Assembly: GCA_003537575.1 (NCBI GenBank) | Contig: DPRS01000014.1 | Span: 47,952 to 92,367, forward strand | Reading direction: 5' to 3' | From: Oxalobacteraceae bacterium | GTDB lineage: Bacteria; Pseudomonadota; Gammaproteobacteria; Burkholderiales; Burkholderiaceae_D | DNA: 44,416 bases | Shown: positions 16,917-25,079 of the stretch, in pieces | Numbering within the stretch: position 1 is the first letter of the stretch | How the letters are laid out: every line of letters starts with the position of its first letter | The notes under the pieces: generated by a model | Database searches by the model: none | What the model was told of the DNA's origin: nothing | What the model saw: the letters and a program-made list of their open reading frames with translations, nothing else | Position numbers and translations under genes: made by a program

Positions 16917-18304
16917 TCGGTGATGCCGCCCGGCTTGTCTTCCAGGACGATGCCCTCGGCCAGCAGTTCGGCGCGCAGGCGGTCGGCTTCGGCAAAATTC
17001 TTTGCTTTTTTGGCGGCGGCGCGCGCTTCGATGCGCGCCAGGATAGCGACTTCGTCAGCGGCAGCAGATGCGGTATCGCCGCTGCCCGGCACGCCGTGTA
17101 GGAATTGCTGCGGAGCGCGCTCCAGCAAGCCGATGATATTCGCCAGCGCCTTCAGCTGTCGCGCCAGCGCCGCCGATTTCGTCTTGTTGACTTCATTGGC
17201 CAGTTCAAACAGCACAGAGATCGCCAGCGGCGTATTGAAGTCGTCGTTCAGTGCTTCGGCAAAACGCAGCGCATGGGACTCCTCGCGATCCAGTGCAGCG
17301 CCGTCCGGCGCCACTTCCTTGAGCGCCGTGTACAGGCGCGTGAGCGCGCCACGGGCATCGTCGAGGTGGGCGTCGGAGTAATTCAGCGGACTACGGTAAT
17401 GCGCGCGCAGGATGAAGAAACGCACCACTTCGGCGTCGTATTTTTTCAGGACATCGCGAATGGTAAAGAAATTACCGAGCGACTTGGACATTTTTTCATT
17501 GTCCACGCGCACGAAGCCATTGTGCATCCAGTAATTGACGAACTGTCCGCCGTGCGCGCCTTCCGACTGGGCGATTTCATTTTCATGATGCGGAAACTGC
17601 AGGTCGGCGCCGCCGCCGTGGATGTCGAAACGCTCGCCCAACAGGTCGCAGGACATGGCCGAGCACTCGATATGCCAGCCGGGACGGCCGCTGCCCCAGG
17701 GAGAGGTCCATTTCACTTCTTCCGGCTCGGCTTCCTTGGCGGCTTTCCAGAGCACGAAGTCGAGCGGATCGCGCTTGCCTGTGTTGACGTCGACGCGTTC
17801 GCCGGCACGCAGGTCGTCCAGCGACTTGCCGGACAATTTTCCATAGCCCGAAAAGTCACGCACGGAATAATTGACGTCGCCATCGGCCGCCTTGTAGGCC
17901 AGGCCCTTTTGCTCGAGCTGACCGATCAGGCCCAGCATCTGCGGCACGTAGGCGGTGGCGCGCGGCTCATGGTCGGGCTTTTGCACACCCAGCGCGGCGG
18001 CATCTTCATCCATCGCGGCGATGAAGCGCGTGGTCAGTTGCGAAATCGATTCGCCATTTTCGACGGCGCGCTTGATGATCTTGTCATCGATGTCGGTGAT
18101 GTTACGCACGTAGGTCACGTCGTAACCTGAGGCGCGCAGCCAGCGCTGCACCATGTCGAATACCACCATCACCCGCGCATGGCCGAGATGGCAGTAATCG
18201 TAGACGGTCATGCCGCACACATACATGCGCACCTTGCCGGGCTCGATCGGGGAAAAAGCCTGCTTGTCACGCGCCAGCGTGTTGTAGATCTTCAGTGCAG
18301 TCAT
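16901..18304 (-). CDS. cysS: Cysteinyl-tRNA synthetase
   Basis: This 467-aa class I synthetase charges tRNA-Cys. MYVCGMTVYDYCHLGHARVMV carries the first zinc-ligand Cys and the HIGH-type HLGH motif. WHIECSAMS and GGGADLQFPHHENE carry the other zinc ligands, and KMSKSLGN is the KMSKS loop. I start it at the ATG at 18304 (MTALKIYNTL), which matches the family N-terminus. The open frame continues 56 codons upstream, but that part does not resemble any CysRS. It is divergent from ppiA, with 113 nt between the two starts, which must hold both promoters. Confidence 0.97.
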   Translation of the reverse strand: MTALKIYNTLARDKQAFSPIEPGKVRMYVCGMTVYDYCHLGHARVMVVFDMVQRWLRASGYDVTYVRNITDIDDKIIKRAVENGESISQLTTRFIAAMDEDAAALGVQKPDHEPRATAYVPQMLGLIGQLEQKGLAYKAADGDVNYSVRDFSGYGKLSGKSLDDLRAGERVDVNTGKRDPLDFVLWKAAKEAEPEEVKWTSPWGSGRPGWHIECSAMSCDLLGERFDIHGGGADLQFPHHENEIAQSEGAHGGQFVNYWMHNGFVRVDNEKMSKSLGNFFTIRDVLKKYDAEVVRFFILRAHYRSPLNYSDAHLDDARGALTRLYTALKEVAPDGAALDREESHALRFAEALNDDFNTPLAISVLFELANEVNKTKSAALARQLKALANIIGLLERAPQQFLHGVPGSGDTASAAADEVAILARIEARAAAKKAKNFAEADRLRAELLAEGIVLEDKPGGITEWRRA

Positions 18305-18417
18305 GGGGTATTTGTGAAGCCGGGGAATCAGAGCGCCGCCGGACACTAGAATAAAGCTTAATTTGTTAAAATGCCTGGTTTCGCGGCAGTATAACATTGA
18401 TGAAAAAGGATAGACCC

Positions 18418-19023
18418 ATGCATGCAACCCGTCGTCGTCTGCTGAAACTCGTCTCCGGCCTTTTGCTGGCATCTTCCGCCCTGCTGGCCCAGGCCGCCGA
18501 CAAGGTCGAAAAAGCTGACAAAGCCGCCCACCCCCAGGTGCTGCTGAAAACCAGCATGGGCGACATCGTGCTGGAATTGAACGCTGACAAGGCCCCCAAG
18601 TCAGTAGAAAATTTCCTCCAGTATGTCAAGAGCGGTCATTACTCCGGCACCGTCTTTCATCGCGTCATTGAAAACTTCATGATCCAGGGCGGCGGTTTCG
18701 ACAAGGACATGGTGCAAAAGCCAGCCCGCGCGCCCATTGAAAACGAGGCGAAAAACGGCTTGAAGAACGATGTCTATACCGTCGCCATGGCACGCACTTC
18801 GGCGCCGCATTCGGCTTCGGCGCAATTCTTCATCAATACGAAAGACAACGATTTCCTGAACTATCCCGGCCAGGATGGCTGGGGCTATGCTGTCTTCGGC
18901 AAGGTCATCAAAGGCAAGGAAGTGGTCGACAAGATCAAAACCGTCCCGACCGGCAACAAGGGTTTCCACCAGAATGTGCCGACCACGCCGGTGGTGATCG
19001 AATCGGCCAGCGTCGTCAAGTAA
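18418..19023 (+). CDS. ppiA: Periplasmic peptidyl-prolyl cis-trans isomerase (cyclophilin)
   Basis: This 201-aa cyclophilin has a signal peptide (MHATRRRLLKLVSGLLLASSALLAQA) and a Lys/Ala-rich stretch before the catalytic domain. Active-site residues are visible in FHRVIENFMIQGGGF (the Arg of FHRV, Phe-Met-Gln) and SAQFFIN. It speeds proline isomerisation during folding of exported proteins. I chose the ATG at 18418 because AAGGA lies 8-9 nt upstream and a signal peptide follows directly. Frames starting at 18397 or 18400 would add a short charged extension. It is followed 40 nt later by a cytoplasmic paralogue of very similar sequence. Confidence 0.94.
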   Translation: MHATRRRLLKLVSGLLLASSALLAQAADKVEKADKAAHPQVLLKTSMGDIVLELNADKAPKSVENFLQYVKSGHYSGTVFHRVIENFMIQGGGFDKDMVQKPARAPIENEAKNGLKNDVYTVAMARTSAPHSASAQFFINTKDNDFLNYPGQDGWGYAVFGKVIKGKEVVDKIKTVPTGNKGFHQNVPTTPVVIESASVVK

Positions 19024-19063
19024 GCACCCCAATTCCCCAATAACCATTCAACAAGGATCCATC

Positions 19064-19552
19064 ATGGCTGTCATCCTCACCACCAATCACGGCAAGATCA
19101 AGCTCGAACTCGACGCCGAAAAGGCCCCGAAAACCGTTGAAAATTTCCTGTCGTATGTGCGCGACGGCCACTATGATGGCACCATCTTCCATCGCGTTAT
19201 CGACGGCTTCATGATCCAGGGCGGCGGTTTCGAGCCTGGCATGAACCAGAAGCCGACCAAGGAGCCGATCGAAAACGAAGCCAAGAACGGCCTGAAGAAT
19301 GATGCCTACACCATCGCGATGGCCCGCACCTCGGCGCCGCATTCGGCTTCGGCGCAATTCTTCATCAACATCAAGAACAACAGCTTCCTCGACTACCCGG
19401 GCCAGGATGGCTGGGGCTATTGCGTGTTCGGCAAGGTCACTGAAGGTCAGGATGTGGTCGACAAGATCAAGTCGGTCAAGACCGGCCGCGCCGGCATGCA
19501 TTCCGATGTGCCCGTCGAAAACGTGGTGATCGAAAAAGCCGAGATCGTCTAA
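19064..19552 (+). CDS. ppiB: Cytoplasmic peptidyl-prolyl cis-trans isomerase (cyclophilin)
   Basis: This 162-aa cyclophilin has no signal peptide and the usual length for cytoplasmic PpiB. FHRVIDGFMIQGGGFEPGM, MARTSAPHSASAQFFIN and PGQDGWGYCVFGKV match the catalytic core. It is highly similar to the preceding ppiA. The two genes share a 38-nt identical stretch covering the SAPHSASAQFFIN codons. The ribosome site is AAGGA, about 8 nt before the ATG. lpxH follows after 24 nt, so ppiA, ppiB and lpxH probably form one operon. Confidence 0.97.
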   Translation: MAVILTTNHGKIKLELDAEKAPKTVENFLSYVRDGHYDGTIFHRVIDGFMIQGGGFEPGMNQKPTKEPIENEAKNGLKNDAYTIAMARTSAPHSASAQFFINIKNNSFLDYPGQDGWGYCVFGKVTEGQDVVDKIKSVKTGRAGMHSDVPVENVVIEKAEIV

Positions 19553-19576
19553 GCAGGCACCCGGGATATTTTTTCC

Positions 19577-20371
19577 ATGACTGCTCCACATCAGGCAAGC
19601 GCAGCGCAACCGGAAACGGTTGCGCTTTTTGTTTCTGACGTTCACCTGCAGGAATCGATGCCGCGCACCACGCAGGCCTTTCTCGATTTCCTGCAACACC
19701 ACGCCAGCCGCACCCGCCAGCTTTACCTGCTGGGCGACCTTTTTGAATACTGGGCCGGCGACGACGACCTCGATACCCCGTACCTGCGCCAGATCGTCGA
19801 AGCGCTGCGTCAGCTTAGCGATGCCGGGGTAGCGCTGTTCTGGTTGGGAGGCAACCGCGATTTCCTGGTTGCGGAAGGATTCGCCGAAGCGGCTGGAGCC
19901 ACCCTTCTGGCGGAACCCTATGTGACCACGATCGCCGGGCGCAAGCTTACGCTGGTGCACGGCGATGCCCAGTGCACCGACGACGTCAGCTACATGGCAT
20001 TCCGTGCCCAGGTACGTCAGCCGCACTGGCAGCAAGAGTTTCTGCGCATGCCGCTGGCCAAGCGCAAGGCTATCATCGCCGGCATGCGCGACCAGAGCCG
20101 CGCCGCCCAGCGCGAAAAATCCTACGAAATCATGGATGTGAACGCGGCGGCGATTGACGCACTGTTCGATGCCACCGGCGCTGAACTGCTGATCCATGGC
20201 CACACTCACCGGCCGGCGCGCCACAGCTACCCGGCGCCGGGCGGCGAGCGCCTGCGCTATGTCTTGCCGGACTGGGATTGCGATACGGAAGCGCCGCGCG
20301 GCGGCTGGATTGCTATTACCGCCGATGGCGCGGTGCGACGCATCGGCCTGGACGGCCGCGAGCTGGCATGA
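19577..20371 (+). CDS. lpxH: UDP-2,3-diacylglucosamine diphosphatase
   Basis: This 264-aa member of the calcineurin-like metallophosphoesterase family removes UMP from UDP-2,3-diacylglucosamine to give lipid X in lipid A synthesis, at the inner face of the inner membrane. Metal and substrate motifs appear in order: FVSDVHLQES (15-24), LLGDLFEYWAGDD, WLGGNRDFLV, LVHGDAQCTDD and LIHGHTHRPARH. The gene is preceded by ppiB, as in several betaproteobacteria, and converges with cysE, with 21 nt between the stop codons. No clear ribosome site precedes the ATG, which suggests translation coupled to ppiB. Confidence 0.96.
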   Translation: MTAPHQASAAQPETVALFVSDVHLQESMPRTTQAFLDFLQHHASRTRQLYLLGDLFEYWAGDDDLDTPYLRQIVEALRQLSDAGVALFWLGGNRDFLVAEGFAEAAGATLLAEPYVTTIAGRKLTLVHGDAQCTDDVSYMAFRAQVRQPHWQQEFLRMPLAKRKAIIAGMRDQSRAAQREKSYEIMDVNAAAIDALFDATGAELLIHGHTHRPARHSYPAPGGERLRYVLPDWDCDTEAPRGGWIAITADGAVRRIGLDGRELA

Positions 20372-20392
20372 GCCGTCCGGGCTAAACCTGCC

Positions 20393-21142
20393 TCAACCTA
20401 CCAGCTTGTTGAGCTGCTCCGGATCGAACTTCTCGAGTTCCGGCAGCAGCTCGCAGGAGATCCCCGCGCGCATCAGCGCCTCGACTATTTTCAGGACCTG
20501 CATCTCCTGGGTTGTCGCATTGTCGATCAAGCCGTGCAGGGCCTTGGACAGCGGATCGTCGGCCGCCGTGGTCAGGCCATAGGCGGCGAACCTGCGGGCT
20601 GCCGCTTCGTCGCGGCTAGTCTGGACATCCTTCTGGATGATGCGTGCCGGGATGCCGACCGCGGTCGCCCCGGCAGGCACTTCCTTGACCACCACGGCGT
20701 TCGAGCCGATCTTGGCGCCTTCGCCCACCGTGAAGCTGCCCAGCACCTTGGCGCCGGCGCTGACGATCACTCCGCGCGCCAGGGTCGGATGACGCTTGGC
20801 GCCCTTGGAGAGCGAGGTACCGCCCAGAGTCACGCCCTGGTAGATGGTGCAATCGTCGCCCACCTCGGCGGTTTCGCCAATCACCACGCCAAAGCCATGG
20901 TCGATGAATACGCGCCGGCCGATGGTCGCACCCGGATGGATCTCGATGCCGGTGAAAACCCGCCCCAGGTGCGAGATGAAGCGCCCCAGCCATTTAAAGC
21001 CATGGCGCCAGCACCAGCTGGCGCGGCGATGCATGATCAGCGCGTGCAGCCCCGGGTAACAGGTCAGCACCTCCCATGCCGAGCGGGCGGCAGGGTCACG
21101 TTCGATGATGCTGGCGATGTCTTCACGCAGGCGGCTGAACAT
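20393..21142 (-). CDS. cysE: Serine O-acetyltransferase
   Basis: This 249-aa enzyme acetylates serine for cysteine synthesis. The short N-terminal helical domain contains RDPAARSAWEVLTCYPGLHALIMHR. The left-handed beta-helix follows, with IHPGATIGRRVFIDHGFGVVIGETAEVGDDCTIYQGVTLGG (catalytic His and Asp region) and IGSNAVVVKEVPAGATAVGIPAR. A 65-residue helical tail without a clear family motif ends the protein. The N-terminal domain is shorter than in E. coli CysE, as in the EpsC-type enzymes of many bacteria. The gene stands alone on the minus strand between lpxH and rlmB. Confidence 0.95.
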   Translation of the reverse strand: MFSRLREDIASIIERDPAARSAWEVLTCYPGLHALIMHRRASWCWRHGFKWLGRFISHLGRVFTGIEIHPGATIGRRVFIDHGFGVVIGETAEVGDDCTIYQGVTLGGTSLSKGAKRHPTLARGVIVSAGAKVLGSFTVGEGAKIGSNAVVVKEVPAGATAVGIPARIIQKDVQTSRDEAAARRFAAYGLTTAADDPLSKALHGLIDNATTQEMQVLKIVEALMRAGISCELLPELEKFDPEQLNKLVG

Positions 21143-21256
21143 AAAAATCGGCTAAGGTTATGCGGAAATGTAGAAACGTAATGGTAGCGCAATGCGGAAA
21201 GTTGCGTAGGCGAACAAGAACGAAACGGGAACGGGCCCTGGCAGCCCGTCCGTGAT

Positions 21257-21997
21257 TTACGCCTTGGCGATGCGCTGGCGGCGCGCCTCGTAGAGGCTGA
21301 CGCCGGAAGCGACTGAAACATTCAGGCTCTCGACCGAGCCGAACATGGGAATGCTGATCAGCACGTCGCAATTTTCGCGGGTCAGGCGGCGCATGCCCTC
21401 GCCTTCGGATCCCATCACCAGGGCCGCAGGTCCTGCCAGGTCAGCCTGGTACAGGGTCTTTTCGGCATCGTCGGCGGTGCCGTACAGCCAGACGTCGCGC
21501 TCCTTCAATTCGCGCATGGTGCGCGCCAGGTTGGTGACGGTAATGTAGGGCACGGTTTCCGCCGCTCCGCTGGCGACTTTGGCCGCGGTCGCATTCAGGC
21601 CGACCGCACGATCCTTAGGCGCGATCACCGCATGCGCACCGGCGCCATCGGCGACGCGCAGGCAGGCGCCAAGGTTGTGCGGATCGGTGATGCCGTCGAG
21701 GATCAACAGCAAAGGCGGGCCCTCGATCGCATCGAGCAATTCGTCGAGATTGCGTGCCAGCGAAAGTTCGCCGGCTTTCGCCACCACGCCCTGGTGGCGG
21801 CGCGTGCCTACCATGCTGTCGAGGCGCTGGTCATCGGCATGGATGATGCGCACATTGGCTGCCTTGGCGGCGTGGATCAGGTCCTGCATGCGGCGGTCGT
21901 GACGCGAGGCGTCAATGTAAATTTCTTCGACCGACGAGGCTTCATGGCGCAGGCGGGCGGTGACGGCATGGAAGCCGAAAATCATCTTACTTTTCAT
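21257..21997 (-). CDS. rlmB: 23S rRNA (guanosine-2251-2'-O)-methyltransferase
   Basis: This 246-aa SPOUT-family enzyme methylates the ribose of G2251 in the P loop of 23S rRNA. An N-terminal L30e-like substrate-binding domain (1-80) is followed by the knotted SpoU domain with LDGITDPHNLGACLRVADGAGAHAVI (motif 1), VMGSEGEGMRRLTRENCD (motif 2) and IPMFGSVESLNVSVASGVSLYEARRQR (motif 3). It begins 8 nt after the rnr stop codon, so the two are cotranscribed; the rnr-rlmB pair is conserved in proteobacteria. Confidence 0.97.
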   Translation of the reverse strand: MKSKMIFGFHAVTARLRHEASSVEEIYIDASRHDRRMQDLIHAAKAANVRIIHADDQRLDSMVGTRRHQGVVAKAGELSLARNLDELLDAIEGPPLLLILDGITDPHNLGACLRVADGAGAHAVIAPKDRAVGLNATAAKVASGAAETVPYITVTNLARTMRELKERDVWLYGTADDAEKTLYQADLAGPAALVMGSEGEGMRRLTRENCDVLISIPMFGSVESLNVSVASGVSLYEARRQRIAKA

Positions 21998-22004
21998 TGT
22001 TTAT

Positions 22005-24569
22005 TTAACGCTTTTTCCTGACAGTTTTGCCGGCCGCGCGCGCACCGCTTGACTTGGCTGATCTGGGCGACTTGGCGGCGGCGCCCTTGGCCGGGCGCGT
22101 GCGCTTGGCAGCGCCGTTGTCGGACTTCGCGCCCTTCTCGCCCTTCGATGCCGTGGTGGCATTGCCGTTCCTGGCTGCCCTGGTGGCATTGCTACTCTTG
22201 GCTGTCTTGGCGGCCTTGGTGGTTTTAGCCGCCTTGACCGGCTTGACGCCAGCAGGCGCCTTCTTCGTTCCAGCCTTGCCGGGCTTGCCCTGCTGCTCGG
22301 CCTCGGCGCGGCGCGCCTCGTTTTTCAACTGGGTGCGGATGCCTGGTTCCTGCACCAGGCGCAGGTCGATCTTGCGCGCATCCAGGTCGACCCGGCTGAC
22401 CTGTACCGTCACGCGGTCGGTCAGCTGATAGCGGATGCCGGTGCGCTCGCCGCGCAATTCGTGGCGCGTGTCGTCGTACTGGAAGTAATCGGCGCCGAGG
22501 TCGGTCACATGCACCAAGCCCTCGATGTACAGCTGGTCGAGTTGCACGAAAATGCCGAAGCTGGCGACGCCGGAAATGGTACCGGTGAACTCTTCGCCCA
22601 GCTTGTCGCGGATGAAGTAGCACTTGAGCCACGCCTCGACATCGCGGGAAGCCTCATCGGCGCGCCGCTCGTTGGCCGAGCAATGGATGCCGAGCGCTTC
22701 CCAGATCGCCAGGTCGCCCTCGCTCTTTTTCTTGCCGGCCGCCTTGCCCTGTGCCTGCATCTTGCGCGCCGCCGGCGACAGCATGGTGTTCAGGATGGAT
22801 GTGTCGATATCCCTGGGCGAATAGCGCTTGCCATGCAGGATGGCCTTGATCGCCCGGTGCGTCAGCAGGTCGGGATAGCGGCGGATCGGGCTGGTGAAGT
22901 GCGCATAGGCTTCGTAGGACAAGCCAAAATGGCCGATATTGTCCGGGCTGTAGACCGCCTGCTGCATCGAGCGCAGCAGCATGGTCTGCAGCAGCACTGC
23001 ATCCGGACGCAGCTTAATCTTGGGCATCAACTCCGCATAATCGGATGCTGCAGGTTCATCGCCGCCGCCCAGGTGCAATCCGGATTGCTTGAGGAAGTTG
23101 CGCACCTGCGTGAGCTTTTCCTTGGTCGGTCCGGCATGCACGCGGTAGACGCCCGGATGCTCGTGGCGCTCCAGCAGATCGGCGGCGCAGACGTTCGCCG
23201 CCAGCATGCATTCCTCGATCAGGCGGTGCGCATCGTTACGGGTGCGCGGCAGGATCTTTTCGATCTTGCCGTTGGCATTGCAGACGATATATGTCTCGGT
23301 GGTCTCGAAGTCGATCGCGCCGCGCTCATGGCGCGCCGCCAGCAGGGACTGGAACACTTCGTACAGATGCGTCAGGTGCGGCACCAGGGCGGCGCGTTTT
23401 GCCGCTTCCGGGCCTTTGGTGTTGCCGAGGATGGCAGCAACCTCGGTATAGGTCAGGCGCGCGGCGGAATGGATCACCGCCGGATAGAACTGGTAAGCCT
23501 TGATCTCGCCCTTCTTGGTGATAACGGCGTCGCATACCAGTGTCAGCCGGTCCACATCTGGATTCAGCGAGCACAGGCCGTTGGACAGCTTTTCCGGCAG
23601 CATCGGGATTACCCGGCGCGGGAAATATACCGAAGTGCTGCGTTCCAGCGCATCGCGGTCGAGGTCGTCGTTGGGCCTGACGTAATGGCTAACGTCGGCG
23701 ATGGCGACGATCAGACGGTAACCGGCGCTGCGGCCGATCTTCACCGGCTCGCAATACACGGCATCGTCGAAGTCGCGCGCATCCTCGCCGTCGATGGTCA
23801 CCAGCGGAATGTCGCGCAGGTCGACGCGCTCCGCCAGGTCCGCCTCCTGCACTTCATTGGGCAGCCTGGCAGCCTGCTTCAGCGCCGCCTCGGAAAACTC
23901 GTGTGGCACGCCATACTTGCGCACGGCGATTTCGATTTCCATGCCGGGATCGTCGATATCACCCAGCACTTCGGCGATCTTGCCGGTCGGCTGGGCATAA
24001 CGCGAAGGCTGCTCGACCAGCTCAACGCTAACCACCTGTCCTGCCTTGGCCTTGCCGGGCGAGCCCGCCAGCAGGATATCCTGGCCGATGCGCTTATCTT
24101 CTGGAGCAACGATCCAGGCGCCGCTTTCATTCAGCAAACGGCCGATCACGTGGGTATTGGCGCGCGTCACGACTTCGACGATGCTGCCTTCCGGACGGCC
24201 GCGGCGATCAATGCCGACCGCGCGCACTTTTACGCGGTCGCCATTCAGGACCTTTTGCATTTCCCGTTCGGGCAGGAAGATATCGCTGCCGCCATCGTCC
24301 GGAATCAGGAAACCGTAGCCGTCGCGGTGGCCGCTGACGCGGCCTTCGATGAAACTGGACTGGTGCGCCAGCTGGTAGTGGCCAAGCCGGTCCGGCTTGA
24401 TCTGGCCATCGCGCTCCATCGCGTTCAGGCGACGCGTCAGGCCTTCCATTTCCTCGGGCTTGACGCCAAGCGCAGCAGCGAGCGCATCCGCGTCATGTGG
24501 ACCTGCGGAAGTGCGCAGGATGCCGAGGATTTCCTCTCGGCTGGGAATAGGATAAAGATATTGGCTCAA
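22005..24569 (-). CDS. rnr: Ribonuclease R
   Basis: 3'-5' exoribonuclease that degrades structured RNA. Domains in order are an N-terminal winged helix (about 5-70 of the chosen start), cold-shock domains with GHRDGYGFLIPDD, a catalytic RNB domain with DIPLVTIDGEDARDFDDAVY (metal-binding Asp residues) and HFTSPIRRYPDLLTHRAI, an S1 domain (GTISGVASFGIFVQL) and a tail of about 90 residues made almost only of Lys, Ala, Ser, Thr and Arg. I start it at the TTG at 24569 (reading SQYLYPIPSREEILG from codon 2) because the family begins there; no ATG is available, and the open frame reaches another TTG at 24659. No strong ribosome site is seen, so the start is uncertain. 854 aa. Confidence 0.93.
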   Translation of the reverse strand: MSQYLYPIPSREEILGILRTSAGPHDADALAAALGVKPEEMEGLTRRLNAMERDGQIKPDRLGHYQLAHQSSFIEGRVSGHRDGYGFLIPDDGGSDIFLPEREMQKVLNGDRVKVRAVGIDRRGRPEGSIVEVVTRANTHVIGRLLNESGAWIVAPEDKRIGQDILLAGSPGKAKAGQVVSVELVEQPSRYAQPTGKIAEVLGDIDDPGMEIEIAVRKYGVPHEFSEAALKQAARLPNEVQEADLAERVDLRDIPLVTIDGEDARDFDDAVYCEPVKIGRSAGYRLIVAIADVSHYVRPNDDLDRDALERSTSVYFPRRVIPMLPEKLSNGLCSLNPDVDRLTLVCDAVITKKGEIKAYQFYPAVIHSAARLTYTEVAAILGNTKGPEAAKRAALVPHLTHLYEVFQSLLAARHERGAIDFETTETYIVCNANGKIEKILPRTRNDAHRLIEECMLAANVCAADLLERHEHPGVYRVHAGPTKEKLTQVRNFLKQSGLHLGGGDEPAASDYAELMPKIKLRPDAVLLQTMLLRSMQQAVYSPDNIGHFGLSYEAYAHFTSPIRRYPDLLTHRAIKAILHGKRYSPRDIDTSILNTMLSPAARKMQAQGKAAGKKKSEGDLAIWEALGIHCSANERRADEASRDVEAWLKCYFIRDKLGEEFTGTISGVASFGIFVQLDQLYIEGLVHVTDLGADYFQYDDTRHELRGERTGIRYQLTDRVTVQVSRVDLDARKIDLRLVQEPGIRTQLKNEARRAEAEQQGKPGKAGTKKAPAGVKPVKAAKTTKAAKTAKSSNATRAARNGNATTASKGEKGAKSDNGAAKRTRPAKGAAAKSPRSAKSSGARAAGKTVRKKR

Positions 24570-24681
24570 AAGTGTTATCAATTGGTTCTTGTTGAATATC
24601 TTAGTGTACTGGAGTGGCAATAAGTTTGCTTTAACAATCGGACGTATATCATTATCCAAAGCACGAATACGCCCTTACGCT

Positions 24682-24709
24682 TTGACATTTTCCAACTTTC
24701 CGCTATAAT
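24682..24709 (+). promoter_or_regulatory. Consensus sigma70 promoter of the first tRNA-Leu
   Basis: Exact TTGACA (24682-24687) and exact TATAAT (24704-24709) with a 16-nt spacer. The transcript would start about 8 nt before the tRNA. It lies in the rnr/tRNA intergenic region. Confidence 0.88.
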
Positions 24710-24723
24710 CTCACCTTCTTTAG

Positions 24724-24808
24724 GCCCACGTGGCGGAATTGGTAGACGCGCATGGTTCAGGTCCATGTGCCGCGAGGTGTGGGGGTTCGAGTCCCTCCGT
24801 GGGCACCA
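24724..24808 (+). tRNA. tRNA-Leu(CAG), copy 1
   Basis: Acceptor stem GCCCACG / CGTGGGC, discriminator A and an encoded CCA. The anticodon stem CATGG/CCATG encloses TTCAGGT with anticodon CAG, which reads CUG, the commonest leucine codon in GC-rich genomes. A class II variable arm (TGCCGCGAGGTGT) and T-loop TTCGAGT are present. Confidence 0.98.
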
Positions 24809-24814
24809 AAATTT

Positions 24815-24845
24815 AAAAGGGATCGCTTCGGCGATCCCTTTTTCA
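24815..24845 (+). terminator. Intrinsic terminator of tRNA-Leu copy 1
   Basis: 12-bp stem AAAAGGGATCGC / GCGATCCCTTTT with a TTCG tetraloop and a T-rich tail, 6 nt past the CCA. Confidence 0.93.
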
Positions 24846-24850
24846 TTTAT

Positions 24851-24953
24851 GCCCACGAGCAAAGCGCCTGCGCGCTTTGCGGGAGGGACTCGAAAGGTCG
24901 GGCCTATCGGCCCGGCCGGGGCCGCGGAACGTGGCCGAGCTCCCGACGTGGGC
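24851..24953 (-). repeat. Degenerate inverted tRNA-Leu-like element, copy 1
   Basis: 103 nt bounded by GCCCACG (24851-24857) and CGTGGGC (24947-24953), the acceptor strands of the adjacent tRNA-Leu. On the minus strand it starts GCCCACGTCGGGAG and carries TTCGAGTCCCTCC (24894-24882), identical to the tRNA T-loop and T-stem 3' strand. A 24-nt hairpin insert (24858-24881, arms GCAAAGCGC/GCGCTTTGC) follows, and then CGTGGGCA. The anticodon arm is replaced by GC-rich hairpins such as GGGCC-TATC-GGCCC. Both strands can fold into the same closed multi-branched shape, so the transcribed strand is unknown. It could be a tRNA-derived remnant or part of a small RNA ending at the next terminator. Confidence 0.6.
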
Positions 24954-24964
24954 CTTTAAAAACA

Positions 24965-24990
24965 AAAAGCTTCGCCACGGCGAAGCTTTT
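24965..24990. terminator. Second hairpin terminator after tRNA-Leu copy 1
   Basis: Stem AAAAGCTTCGC / GCGAAGCTTTT with a CACG loop, symmetric in both directions. On the minus strand it could also stop transcription of the putative 48-aa gene. Confidence 0.8.
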
Positions 24991-25079
24991 CACTATGGCG
25001 CAGTCGGCGGCTGCGCTCCGCCGGCGCCCGGGAAGTCTTTACCCTTCTCTCCTCCAACACTCGTCCTTGCGAATCCCAA

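Noticed and set aside
22461..24623. 720-codon open frame on the plus strand opposite rnr
   Set aside because: It mirrors RNase R exactly and its composition is that of an antisense frame in GC-rich DNA. The RNase R domains on the minus strand are unmistakable.
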